This document shows positions 1 to 11,200 of a stretch of 64,000 nt of DNA, one piece after another. The notes beneath the pieces were generated by a model that saw only the letters and a program-made list of their open reading frames with translations, searched no databases and was not told the DNA's origin. Position 1 is the stretch's first letter; each line of letters starts with the position of its first letter. Source of the stretch: Homalodisca vitripennis. Lineage: Eukaryota; Arthropoda; Insecta; Hemiptera; Cicadellidae. Where the stretch lies: the NCBI RefSeq assembly GCF_021130785.1, contig NW_025778954.1, positions 17,708-81,707 on the forward strand, written 5' to 3'. The position numbers were made by a program, and so were the translations under genes.

Positions 1-560
1 TGAAGAAAGAAGATATGGACTTTATAAAGTAATAAGATTGCTGTGAAGATCTGTGTTTCTTGTTAAAAGTAAAGTGAAGTGTTCCACTGGGCGTTGTCCT
101 TCATATTTAATAAGTTTCTATTATATTCTCGAAGAAAGACATTACAAGAAGATTGTGAATTTGTGTAGACATTCTAAACTGTGATTAAAAACATTGTGTG
201 AAAATAGTGTTCATTTGTAATACAGAATTAAGTGTTTTTACAGTGATTTCATTGTCGCACACGGTGTGAGCAAAGCAAGGTCATTGTTTCACGGCGTGAG
301 CAAACCAAGGTCAAGCGTTAGTGACACAAACGCCTCTCACATGTTTCAATAAAATGAGATTCGAGGTCAAGCGTTAGTGGTACAAACGCTCTCAGCAGAC
401 GTCACAAATCTAGAGTTGATTGAAATAAAATATATGATACCTTTCTTCTTCTCCCATTCCCAATTTATTAGAAGTTAAGTAGATAAACACTAACACTAAT
501 AACATTCATTTTGTATGTCTTTCATTATATCGTAAAGAATTGCTGAATGGCAAACGTTTC
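1..560. repeat. AT-rich non-coding DNA with short direct repeats
   Basis: No credible coding frame is visible. Two related short motifs repeat. One is about 22 bp with core GTGAGCAAA(G/C)CAAGGTCA, near 262-283 and 292-313. The other has core GGTCAAGCGTTAGTG, near 309-323 and 364-378, and both of its copies are followed by ACAAACGC. The pattern suggests local slippage duplications or the edge of an old repeat. I do not recognise the family. Confidence 0.5.
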
Positions 561-577
561 TCTTTTCTTCGTCAGAA

Positions 578-1117
578 TCACACACACACACACAATATAT
601 CTGTTTCGTAAATGTTTTTTCCATATAATTTATCCCAATCTACAACAAAAGCGTGATCTCTTATAAATTCCTTTGATAAATCTTGTTGTTTACAAAGACT
701 TGTTAAAAAACTAGCTGTATGCATATTCCTTGGCCAGTATGAATATTGTCTTCTCAACATTTCAACAAATAAACAATGAAATTTAGCATAAAAGCGATGA
801 AAAATGTCAGATTGTTGGTGTTTTAGTTTATTTTGTAAAAAATCGGAATATTTTTCTTATTTTTCTCTTATTAGTTTAAAATCTCCTATTACATTTAACA
901 TATTTATACTATCTAAGTTGTCTGTAATAAATTGCATTGAACACTTTTTAGTACTTAAAAGGTCTCTGAATTCGTTTTCATTTAAGGATTCGTTTTCACT
1001 TAAGGAAAATATCAACATTTGTTTAACATATTTAGGTAATTCAAAGAAGTCTTTATAACTATTTCCTGTGGTAAGTTCTTTAAATGCTAGAAACTGAAGT
1101 GATTTTGGAGAGTTCAT
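578..1117 (-). pseudogene. Unidentified reading frame interrupted by one in-frame stop
   Basis: An ATG at 1115-1117 opens 86 codons on the minus strand, ending at a TAA at 857-859. The same frame then stays open for about 93 more codons, to 578. Without that single TAA this would be one protein of roughly 180 residues. The first 35 or so residues resemble a SOCS-box or F-box-like helical module: a Ser-Leu-x-x-Leu start and a later Leu-Pro-x-x-Val-Lys. This is a weak resemblance judged by eye. The start overlaps the stop of the upstream frame (1114-1404) as ATGA, a compact arrangement uncommon in animal genes. It could be a decayed gene of viral or transposon origin, or chance open frame in AT-rich DNA. 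Function unknown. Confidence 0.35.
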
Positions 1118-1404
1118 GTTGTTTGATGACTATTTAGTAGAATAGATTTTTTATTTAAGAAAAATGATTTGCTAAAATTCATATTATTCTCTTTCATTCC
1201 TTCTAAAACTTCAAAAATATACTCTTTCGCTGATGAAAAATCTCGATTTCTTCCGGAATAATCTTTGTAATCATAGACAAAATATCCTAAATAGTTGTAC
1301 AATAGAATGAAATTATTTCTATTTATCTCTGTTGTAGAAATGTAAACACAAACATTTGCGCTGAAAAATTTATATCTCGGCAGACTTAGTTCCATAATCT
1401 CCAT
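1114..1404 (-). CDS. Hypothetical 96-residue protein, intronless, ATGA overlap with next frame
   Basis: The frame starts at an ATG at 1402-1404 and ends with a TGA (1114-1116) that shares two bases with the ATG of the next minus-strand frame. The product is rich in aromatic, Asn and Lys residues. It has no signal peptide or membrane segment that I can see, and I recognise no family. The bases just before the start read TTATAAATGG, so a TAAATG motif sits on the start codon. The divergent plus-strand frame at 1431 has the same motif, and only 26 bp separate the two starts. The arrangement (short divergent intergenic gap, overlapping frames, no introns) is more like a large DNA virus or virus-derived element than an insect gene. 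This is inference only. Confidence 0.3.
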   Translation of the reverse strand: MEIMELSLPRYKFFSANVCVYISTTEINRNNFILLYNYLGYFVYDYKDYSGRNRDFSSAKEYIFEVLEGMKENNMNFSKSFFLNKKSILLNSHQTT

Positions 1405-1430
1405 TTATAACAAAAAATCTTTCTATATAA

Positions 1431-1634
1431 ATGAATGAAGAGTATAATGCCAACTGTTACAAGTGTTATAATAGAAGAGAAATTATTGATAAAAGATATT
1501 TAGTTTGTAGAGATTGTAATTTAATTTTGTATGAAAGACCTAAACCTAAGAAATTTCGAAATAAACTAACACATTTGAATAATCTGCTTATAAAATTACA
1601 ATACGGAGGTGAAAAACAAACAAAATTTGTTTAG
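1431..1634 (+). CDS. Small zinc-ribbon-like protein, 67 residues, possibly a broken longer gene
   Basis: Starts at an ATG preceded by TATATAA. Cysteines at residues 9, 12, 26 and 29 make a CxxC-x13-CxxC zinc-ribbon pattern. A basic stretch and a Leu/Asn/Gln-rich helix follow (about residues 40-60). This layout faintly recalls late transcription factors of the VLTF3 type found in large DNA viruses and some virus-like elements. That comparison is from memory of the family layout, not a search. The frame ends at 1634, while a second frame (1609-1890) takes over across an A-rich stretch, so a frameshift in a longer gene is plausible. Alternatives are an unrelated zinc-binding protein fragment or chance. 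Confidence 0.35.
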   Translation: MNEEYNANCYKCYNRREIIDKRYLVCRDCNLILYERPKPKKFRNKLTHLNNLLIKLQYGGEKQTKFV

Positions 1635-1890
1635 GAAAATAAATAAAAATTTTTACTTATCTCTTAGAACCATTGAAAAAATTATTTTCCTTTTCAAAGA
1701 ATACATTAGGTTTGTAGGTATCGATACACACGTTTATTATGAAAAGATATTACCTGTATTTTTTCATTATCTGGATGTTGAATTTGTCTACGATGATTTT
1801 ATAGTACACTTGGAAAAGATAAATAATGAACCTCGTGAAAAAGAATGTGGCTTTACTCACATTCTCCCCGACTTCTCGAGTGATTGTTAG
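1609..1890 (+). pseudogene. Likely frameshifted continuation of the zinc-ribbon frame
   Basis: An open frame of about 93 codons overlaps the end of the 1431-1634 frame in a different phase. No ATG begins it (the first usable codon is GTG at 1609), which argues that it is the shifted continuation of the upstream frame and not a separate gene. The changeover lies in an A-rich tract near 1612-1622. The product is rich in Phe, Tyr, Ile and Lys, with no domain I can name. Confidence is low because short frames like this can arise by chance in AT-rich DNA. Confidence 0.3.
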
Positions 1891-2141
1891 CAAATTCCAT
1901 CATTTCCGTTTATAAGTTTTAATTTATAGTTTATTCGTAGCAGACCAATAGATTGATTCTAAGGAGATTTAACATTAAAACTGCTCAAGAAAGTAGAAGC
2001 AAACAGCTATAGATTCGGTAATTTTTCATTCGTGAGTTACTGTTTGGTTTTACAGATTCGTTTATTGTCCTTTAAACATCATTTTCCCCTTGATTTACTG
2101 TTGGCTCCGAAAGTGCGCTAGGAACCCCATATTCATATCTA

Positions 2142-2182
<41 letters not shown>

Positions 2183-3100
2183 TATATCTTTTTTATAAAA
2201 AGTAGGTCTAGATACATTGCGTTTAAATAGGTTTTAACCATACAGCCCAAATTTGTTTCCGCACTTTTGTCCAAATCGTGTTAAAGATTGTTTAAGAATA
2301 CTAACATGTAACACGAGAATGCAGAGGGTGTGTCTATATGTAATTAGAATACAAGTACTTCAGCTGATGAATGTATTATTAATAAACAAGATGTTACATC
2401 TGACACTTCCTTACATCAAGATGAAACGAGGATTAATCTCATCTAATCTTACAGTCCACAATCTGACATAAGTCTAACTAATATTGAGCTTGAAGCTAGT
2501 GTCACCCTAACCAAAGCTAGCTCAACCTTAGGTCAAGTCCTACTTCCGAGACAGAATTTCTTAAACATAGAAGTAATAGATTCTTTCACAAAAAACTTTA
2601 CCTAAAATATTAAATATCTACAAAAGTGTTTTACTCAGAGGAATCAAAAATCTTTAAGCACCTAAAAAAATATCTTTCAGCTTCTAAAATAAAGAAAAAT
2701 ATGTTTGTTAACATTTTCTGAGACCACTGAGTTAGTTTATTGCCTTGTTTGTAAACTGTGTCCTAACTGTACAGAAAATCAATCATTCTATTGAAATATT
2801 TTCTGAATGATCGAGAATTTAAAAATTATTAAATATCCACAATACATCTACAAAAAGCTCATTTAAGACCTATGACAAACTGCGTTGAAATAAGCATTTT
2901 AAATAGTGAATTAGTTTATAAATTAACGCGTCAAATTGAAAATGAGCATTGTTACAGGAGAACTGTTCTACATCGTGTAGTAGCCACTGTTAAGCTGTTC
3001 GCTAAACTTTGACTTCCTTTTAAAGCTATGTAAGCAGGAACGTCTTAGATTTCTGGTACAAAAATATGGTTGCCTGTAAAGTCGGTTTTACGGGCGAAGA
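1891..3100. other. AT-rich non-coding stretch
   Basis: No coding frame or element that I recognise, apart from the TA microsatellite listed separately. Short frames near 2253-2471 show no domain signature. Confidence 0.5.
2144..2179. repeat. (TA)n microsatellite
   Basis: An uninterrupted TA dinucleotide run of about 18 units. Confidence 0.95.
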
Positions 3101-3880
3101 TTTTACGTGACAACGTCTTTTTCTCGGTAGAATATTTATTGATATGAATATTATTAAATTGCACAATAGGAACAAGGAATTGAATGAAAATAAGAATTGC
3201 ACAAATTTTTAACTCTAGAAATATATTTTGTTTATTAAAACATTGTACATAATTTGAAATTAATTAAAATTTGTTATTGTAAATGGTAAAGTTGAATAAA
3301 ACATTTACTAAAATTGGAATTTGAAATTCTTGCTAAACACAGTTAAATTCTAACTCCGCGCGTGGTGATTGGTCGGTTTAGTTCGTTTGTTTGGTCGCAC
3401 TGTTATGACAGGTTAGAGGTTATAATTTGTTATTTTAAATGTTTGACTAGCAATACGCGCTGTTTCTTCTCAATCGACTGAATTACGATTGATTGCAGAG
3501 TGATTTAAACTAATAATTTACTTAACACTATCAACATTTGTCAATAGTATGACATAACCTATAAACTCAGTTTCTCAACTTTTGTGTCAATCTAACAATT
3601 AATCAATCAATCATAGTTTACAATAATGAAATATCAGTGTACAATTATTTACCTTTATTGTTGTAGTTGTTGTAAATGACGAATCTAAGCACTCCACATT
3701 TTCACGAATAAACATATTTATCTGCTTTATCCCGTGCGGCGGACCCACAGTTATCTGCTTTATCCCGTGCGGATCCCGTGCGGCGGACCCACTGGACGGG
3801 CATCGTAACGTTACCGGGCGTTACACTTTTTCATGAGTGACTCCGAGCCGCAACCTAATTTAAGACGTTGTCACGTCAAA
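3101..3880. mobile_element. Non-autonomous DNA transposon with terminal inverted repeats
   Basis: The 15 bases ACGTGACAACGTCTT at 3105-3119 recur as an exact reverse complement at 3862-3876, about 780 bp apart. Both are embedded in T-rich (left) and A-rich (right) edges. The right end is GC-rich compared with the surroundings, and contains a short local duplication around GTGCGGCGGACCCAC near 3733-3793. There is no transposase frame inside, so this would be a MITE-like passive element. The superfamily is not identified, and I could not define a clear target-site duplication. Confidence 0.6.
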
Positions 3881-3995
3881 AATAAGCTAATACAATTATA
3901 TACAGTATTTGGATTATTTCTATGAATTTTATTTCTGAAAGACGATTTATTGAAATAAGAAGCATGTAGTCCAGTTAATAATAACAACTTGTTTC

Positions 3996-5555
3996 ATCAG
4001 ATCAACGATGAGATTTTAACCCTCATGGCAAAAGACATAAGATAAACTCTAAGTTACGAAGCTAAAATCTCGATAAGTTATAATAACTGTTGCTTCAACA
4101 CCCGATTTGAGTCGTGTAGACCAGTTGACTTTTGTAATACGATTCGTCTTACCTTATTGTTACCCAGTTGAAAGATTTTTTGCTTTTATATCCATCAAGT
4201 CACATAAAGCAGAATACTTGACAGAGACAGTACTGAAAGTAGTGAATACTCTAGGTCTGTACATAGTAAAGTGCAGAGGGCAGTGCTACGACAATATCTC
4301 AAATACGACAGGGGTACTTGCAGCACTACAAGCCAAGATACTGGAGATGAGCCCTAGAGCATTCTATGTGCCTTGCTCCAGCCACCCTTAAAACTTGATT
4401 GACACTAATTTTGCCTAAAGTTGCAGTGAGTCATTATTTGTTTTGACGTTTTTTTAGTTCGTCGACATAATATATTATCTATAGTTGGGATACTCTCATC
4501 GTACCTTAAGCCAAAACAACTAGTTTTGAAAAGACTGGATGACACCAGGTGAACGATCAGGGTCTTAGCTCTTAAAAAGTCTATGCGGAAACTCAAAATC
4601 CCTTTGTAAATACATGCAGTAGCATGAAAAACCTAAAGTTAAAGGGAAAAGAACTAGGGATAGACAAAAAGGTAGCCTCTTACCAAATTCCTGTTGTGAT
4701 CATTTTATAGAACAGCTTCATTGAAAGATTGAATAAAAACCAGTGAATGTTTACAAAAAGAAGATGTCGACATTAAGAAAGCAGTACAGCTAGTGGAGTC
4801 ACTGAAAATATATGTTTTTCATGTACGTGAGGATTCCTCAACAATGGAAAGTTAAATCCAAAGTGTATCGACACATTTAACAAAAAAAAATTAAAGGAAA
4901 GACAATGAAATAAAACGATATAAACGCAGAAAGAACTTAATCAAAGGAAAGATTGATGAAGTAATATTACAGGGAAGAGATACAAAGAGATTGGAAATAT
5001 TTAATGAAGGCTTTTTTCTGAATTATAAAACAGAAAAGAAAAACTTTTCATATTTTAAACATTTTTTAGAACTTATTTGTGTTTAAGCTGTTCAACGCTC
5101 CAGAAGTCACTTAAAGAATCCATCCGAAATTTATTCAAGTGACATTGACGGGTCTTTGTTCTTATATGATTTAAAACACTTTCGTAAGTTCCTGTATTTG
5201 TTAGAAGAAAACAACGCAAAAAGTAGACCCAGCGTCAGTAAAGGACCGGACGTACACGAGAGTAACAATTGTTCAGGAAAATGGAATATAAGCATATTGT
5301 AACAAACAACATACACGAATAGACCTTCCCAATCTAGCAACTCTCTTGGAACCCTTTTTTACAATTCCAATACCCATGCTCTTGGCAAGAGATCACTTAT
5401 TACCTTGAAGAGTATAAAATCTGCGCAATAATCTTTCAGATCATCTGAATGACTTGGCAATTCTCTACAGTTAAAGGAACTCTTTGACAAATATCAGCTA
5501 CTATAAACTGGTAGACACTGTTGCTGCTTAAAAAGCCAAAACGAAATGTATTTAG
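3996..5555 (+). pseudogene. hAT-superfamily transposase fossil (ZMYM1-like)
   Basis: The best-preserved part is the open frame 4107-4391. It encodes a hAT transposase core of the type annotated as zinc finger MYM-type protein 1-like: a DQLTF-like strand, a PVERF segment, a TETVL helix, a CRGQCYDN motif and AFYVPCSSH. Fragments continue before and after in other frames: a KAVQLVESL-like helix near 4780, and the C-terminal dimerisation region near 5380-5555 (a DHLNDLAILYS segment, then a KLVDTVAA segment). Stops and frameshifts break it throughout, so it makes no functional transposase. It is an old copy in plus orientation. Its ends were not found. Confidence 0.75.
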
Positions 5556-7555
5556 CCTTTTCTCTACAACATTTCAATATTAATAATTAACTACTGTTTC
5601 GCTCAATTTTACTATCCTTACAGTTTTACTGCTATTACTTTCAATTAATCCTTGAACACATTCTGTAAAATTGCTTTTTCTATATGTCATTAAGATTTAA
5701 TTGACAACAATTCCCATTATAACGCTACAGTACCAGTTATGAATAAACGTATTTACACCATAAGTCTTATTTATCGAAATAAATAAATAAAAATATTATT
5801 ATTTAACTGCCCATAAAAGCAAGTTGCGACTAGCCCCTAAGTATTTAAAACCACCACTGACCACCATATTTCTCACTGAAAGCTTCCATTGTGATGATAA
5901 TAGTACGCTGCAGGCAGCCCTTGGACCTGGCATTGGGGTTTACCTCCCAGCAGAACTGGCAACATTATACTCGCTTTTTACGATTTTCTCCGTTATGAAC
6001 TAGAGCATGATAATTCACACCTCTAACATTTATATAACAGCAAACTCCTGCCTTTTTACTTATGTTTATATTAATATTAAAATGTAAAATTCTTATTACA
6101 TTACATAATTAAAACATAGTTTTTTTTAAGAACAATATTATTCATAATTCCATAGTCTAAAATGATTTAAGATCGTTATACTAATATCAATAATAAATTC
6201 TAAAGAGCTTAAATACGATATGGAAAAATTGTAAATACAAATCATATTTGTTTTTATTGGTCTTCAATTTTATGTGAACAGCATAGAGTGCTATTTAAAA
6301 ATCTATACTTAGTGGTATTTAATTTTTTTAATAAAAAAATGCTTGAATTTTAAATTTGTTTCTACATATATTAAGGAGGGATAATATATTAACTGAGAAA
6401 TAGTTTACGATTTCCCAACATTATTTATAGCCTATATATCGGCCAACCACAGATAGAAACTATTGTTACACAACCTATACATATGAACCTTTTCCAAAAC
6501 CGAACCCCATAACCCCCAATGGTGTCGTTCTTTGGCATGTAAAGGACTTCAAAGTAATAATGTATTTTGGGTTCAAAATGTGGAGTTTAATATTAAGCAA
6601 AATCCATGGTCCAGGTATAAATCAAATAACCAGCGTCATAGACGTGTACTTGTCAACAAAATATAAAAATAAATTGTGTAAAGTTTTTCATGAATTCTCA
6701 GTTTACTAACGAGCCCTATCAGCCAGAAAGCACAGCCCCTGGCTCGACGTTGTCAGTAACGACGGGAATATATTGACTACGCTCATCCGCTGTCAGGATC
6801 CTTGCTGAGAGTTCTGAAGATACATATCATTAATAAGGGCTTCCTAGATTCGTTTACAGAGTACTGAAGTAACATTTTTCTGCAGAGCATATAAATACTT
6901 AATACATACATTTGTTTATAAATATAAATGTTTGCAAGCCGTAAAAAAAGAGTCTGGTTTTGCTAAATAGATTGCTTGTCTCCTTTTTTGACCAACATAG
7001 TTTTACACACTGAATTATATTGACACAAACAAGAGCCAGTAGACCAACATTATAGGAATAAAATATAATGCATACGATTGGTTATTCAGTTACTGGATTG
7101 TAACAATAGAAGTTATCTGTGAAATTTAATATTCAGTTTGGCTGGGAGTATACTTGTGTCCAAAATTATTGCAATATTGTTAATACAAAAATGTCAAGTC
7201 ATTACAAAAGTAATTTATGTCTATTTACTGATGGTACTGCTATTGTACCTTCTAACTGCACGTGGGATAATCATAGCCATGCTTGATCATGGTCGTCTCA
7301 CATTAAATATCAATAATACCAAATGCCTTGCTATTTAATAAGGTCATGAAGTTAATCTTTGGATAACGAGGCTGCACTCCTGGTGTAGCTTAAAACCACG
7401 AGACTGTTGAATACGGGAAACTATAACATTATTTCGGAGTATGTAAGCTTAGTTGGTCTCCACAGGTCCTATACATAAATAAACGACTCACGAGACTTGT
7501 CTATGTATTTGTTGTTGTTGTGTGGTGTGTTGGAGTGGGAGGTGCCTCTACAACT
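5556..7555. other. Non-coding stretch
   Basis: No convincing gene. A GC-richer patch near 5885-5975 is probably part of an unrecognised repeat. Short frames (for example 7138-7338) lack domain signatures. Confidence 0.45.
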
Positions 7556-7584
7556 GTTTTGGAAACGGTGGTCAATTATCAAAG

Positions 7585-7730
7585 TTAGGTGAGTGTTGAG
7601 CTTAGCTCAAGTTCACCTACCCATTAGTGCAGCGTCTTGAATTAACTCTGAGACTTTAGCTTAACTCAATATTCACATTGAAGAAACTCTTTCCACATAA
7701 CTATGTTATATGTATCAAGAAAAGGTTTCC
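7585..7730. mobile_element. Degenerate fold-back MITE fragment
   Basis: A GAGCTTAGCTCAAG arm, a GTGCAGCGTCTTGAAT segment and a closing AGCTTAACTCAA followed by TTCACATTGAA match the arms of the fold-back elements at 49070-49354 and 50592-50721. The middle appears to be deleted. This is the third member of that family in the window. Confidence 0.5.
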
Positions 7731-7862
7731 AGATATAGACCGTGTTTATAATTTGATGAGATAATTGGAATGGAGAATTAGAATATAATCAACTTGTAAA
7801 CTCTTTGTACTTAGTTTTAGACTACGTGAGCATATTCATGTATCAGTGCAAACGTGGTGTTT

Positions 7863-8220
7863 GAAGTTTCCATCGCAATGTTCGTGAAGAGTGATTTTCA
7901 CGAACCATAACATGATTAGGACAAGAGCACTGAGGAGGACGAAACTAAGCAATCGGCGGCAACATCACCACCGATGGAGTTGTCTATTCGAAATTGTTTC
8001 CCACCCCACTCCATACTTCCGCCAAACTCTATAACGCAATATTATGTTGATATTAAAATATTCCACGCTCATGTTCGTGATAGAGCGACTACACAAACCA
8101 TAACCTCATCAACGTAGAGAGCTGAGAGGGTAAATTATAGGCAATTAAAAACAGCGTCACGGCTGCGGGAGTTGTCAGCTCTAAATTGTTTCTCACATTA
8201 TACCTTTCTATCAGCCTTGA
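7863..8220. repeat. Diverged tandem duplication, unit about 190 bp
   Basis: Two units can be aligned by eye. Both contain ATGTTCGTGA, then (C/A)ACGAACCATAAC or ACAAACCATAACCTCAT, then a GAG-rich stretch, then GAGTTGTC followed by AAATTGTTTC. The first covers about 7863-8040 and the second about 8053-8220. Composition is richer in GC than the flanks. Origin unknown. Confidence 0.5.
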
Positions 8221-11200
8221 TACCTTAATTATCTCAGTCATGGATACATGATAAATAGTATTATCAGATTTCTAGTACAAGATTTCATTTTAAACTAATG
8301 ATGCTATTATGTAATATTCAATGGTTTCGTTTTAATGTCCTAATAACATATTAACCTATGTCTATTGTTATAAATGTTATGTTAACATATTAATAAATAT
8401 TATGCAATTACTTCCAACTTTGCATCATTCTATTTGTTTTCTTAAGTATAGACAGTTATTGGGTGAAAATATGTGTTTTGTTTTACACCATTGTACACTG
8501 AAGAAGTGTAACAGTCAGGTATTGATGGAACCAGAAGATGAACACGACATAAGATGTGGCACAATATACCACAAAAAGTTCAAAACATGAATTTTATATA
8601 AATATATGAACTTTAGTTTTAATAAGATAGTACAATAAGAGGAGTATAAGGGAGGAGAATATACATTATGGTTGATTTTACGAACATTTTGTTACTAACG
8701 TACAGGTTTATAATTATTTATCTTTTACTTTTAACTTTATAACCATGTAAAAGTTAATTTTATTTAGTGGGAAAACATATATATTAAAATTGCATCATTT
8801 TTCTCCATAAGAAAGGGACAGGGACTTAAGAACCAATTCGTTAGGTTTATTTTATAACGAATAAGCACCGATTAATCGCTGGCCCATTTTATAGTAATGG
8901 TGAGGGGGATTTTATAATGACGAAATAAATATTGCTTTAGTAAATAACAAACGAATTCAAATAAACAACTATCTAGTTATAAGTGTATAAACTGTATCAA
9001 ATAAGATATTAAATATGATAAAGAGGCTCATACAACAGCTTGGCTTAAATATACTTACAAAAAACAAAAATTGAACCAGCTACAACTAATTTACTCTTTT
9101 ATTTGACTCCAAATGCGTGAAGAATAATTAATATATAATGTATGTACCTCGTTTTAGATTGAGAGAAGAACGCTAATTGACTCGCTAACACAATTATCCC
9201 CGTAATAACTGGTGTAAGAACTACTATTTTGCATTCTTTTGTCTATCATAATAGTAATTTAGATGCAATATCTTTATTGGTCGTTACTACTCCCAACTCA
9301 TATAATAGGAAATTGTAAAAAATGCTATGGATCTAGCATCATGCTAACAATAACACCTTTTTTCAACTTTAATAAATGTGGTATATGCCAAAGACCAAGG
9401 GTAGAGGAAAGGCTGTAATGTGTGTTTGTCTTCTGCTGGAACGACGTGGAATAAAGTTGTTGAGTACAAAAGGTTCTCGAGAAGCAAATTGCACGAAGAG
9501 ACTTAGTCGTTGTTTGAGCAAACCTGAAGTCTCTGTCGGAGGTCAAATAGTGAAGCAAGTTAGTAAGAGAAGTACCTATAACGTTTGAAATAATTTGAAA
9601 CCAAAAAATAATCAAGCGGATTTTGGCAGTGTTTTAGAGTATACCTCGCCCTCAATGAAAAGTATCAAACAACAGAAGGCACGTGCTTCCCTTTAGTGCA
9701 CATTTATGTTTCTGCTAGGCTCTAACAGATCACTGATTTATAAAGAAATAGTACTGTCTCGCAAAACAAAATTGCACTCAGGCTTCTACGGGACCTCCTG
9801 GGTTACGTTGGAGAAGGAAACTAGTAGGCATGGATAAGGCAAGATAACCGGGAATTAAAGTACTACATGTATGAAGATTAATCTTCATCAAGACTGACAT
9901 ATCAAGGTTAACTTCTCAGGTTACACGAACCTAGTGTTTCCGACCATATCATATTATTGTATAGAATTTATTTGTAAAGAAATTTATGCATACAAAATCA
10001 TAAATGTTTATGGATATTTAATGAAACAAATATATCGATATTTTTATCACTGATGAATAAGCCAGTCATTCCATAACGTTAATTATCAATAGGTATCATG
10101 AAAAGGCGGTAATAAATTAGAACTTATATTTGCCTGTTTAATTAAAACAATAATTAAATTAACCATCATTGTAATTTCTAACAGAAGTCATCGACAACAA
10201 AGAACTATGAAGTGAAAGTTTATAAACATTTATTACAATGTTTTATCAACTTTCAATAGACTCGTTCCCATTACGACTATTGTGACCCAGGGTCCAACTT
10301 TTCTCGTCCTCCCGGATGGTGCGGGACTTTGAGGAGCAAATGCTTGAGATTCAGCAGCTATTAGAAACGTGTGCATTAAGGTGTAAGAATTTGCAATAAA
10401 ACTTTGCCAACAGGGGCGTGATGTCCGCTATAAACGTAGAATGAAATGGTTAATAGAATACACTGAAGGTATAAATGTTAAATAGTTTTTCGCATATCAG
10501 TTATCAATTGTATATTATTTGTGACACTAGCACATTAGATTTTTTGTTGAGTTTAAAAATAAATATAAATTTTAAGTTGACATTGCTTTGTTAAGCATTA
10601 TTAGATACGTTATTATTGAGTTAGTTGTAATATAATTATAGTACTTCTATCAGCCGGCATTCAAACCTACATTTAAAACTTCACACATCAAAAGAAAACC
10701 TCCTAATCCATATTACTAACGATGCATCATATTCCATGTTAATAAAATAAAATAATGAATAACATCAATAATCAATTATAAATTACTAGAATATAATGCC
10801 AGTGGTTATGAATATATTCTTTGGACAGCATAGTATTTAAGTGTTTAAGGAGATACAACACATACCCACACAGGCTGATTTGTTTGAAAATTGAAATGAA
10901 AAAAATTACATAATTTTTTTTATATTATGTATGTTTTATTGCCAACATTCTATTTTTACAGTGGACATATAATTTTTTTCTCAATTTAAAGTTTAAATTT
11001 TCTAAACAATTGAGTTTATTTTGTTTTTAAATCATTTAAATACTGAATTATCGATGGTCTTGACTATAATTCAATTCTTGACATATTGGTGTGTTAAAAC
11101 CCATGTTTTTAATGAAAAGTTCCAATATGAATGAAAATTTCATTCCAATAATTGTACAGTGAGGTGAAATGAAGAGATAAAAGTTTTCTATTATAACCAA

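Noticed and set aside
9325..9615. Overlapping 96-codon minus and 70-codon plus frames
   Set aside because: Both strands are open, with no domain, splice sites or coding bias visible. More likely chance.
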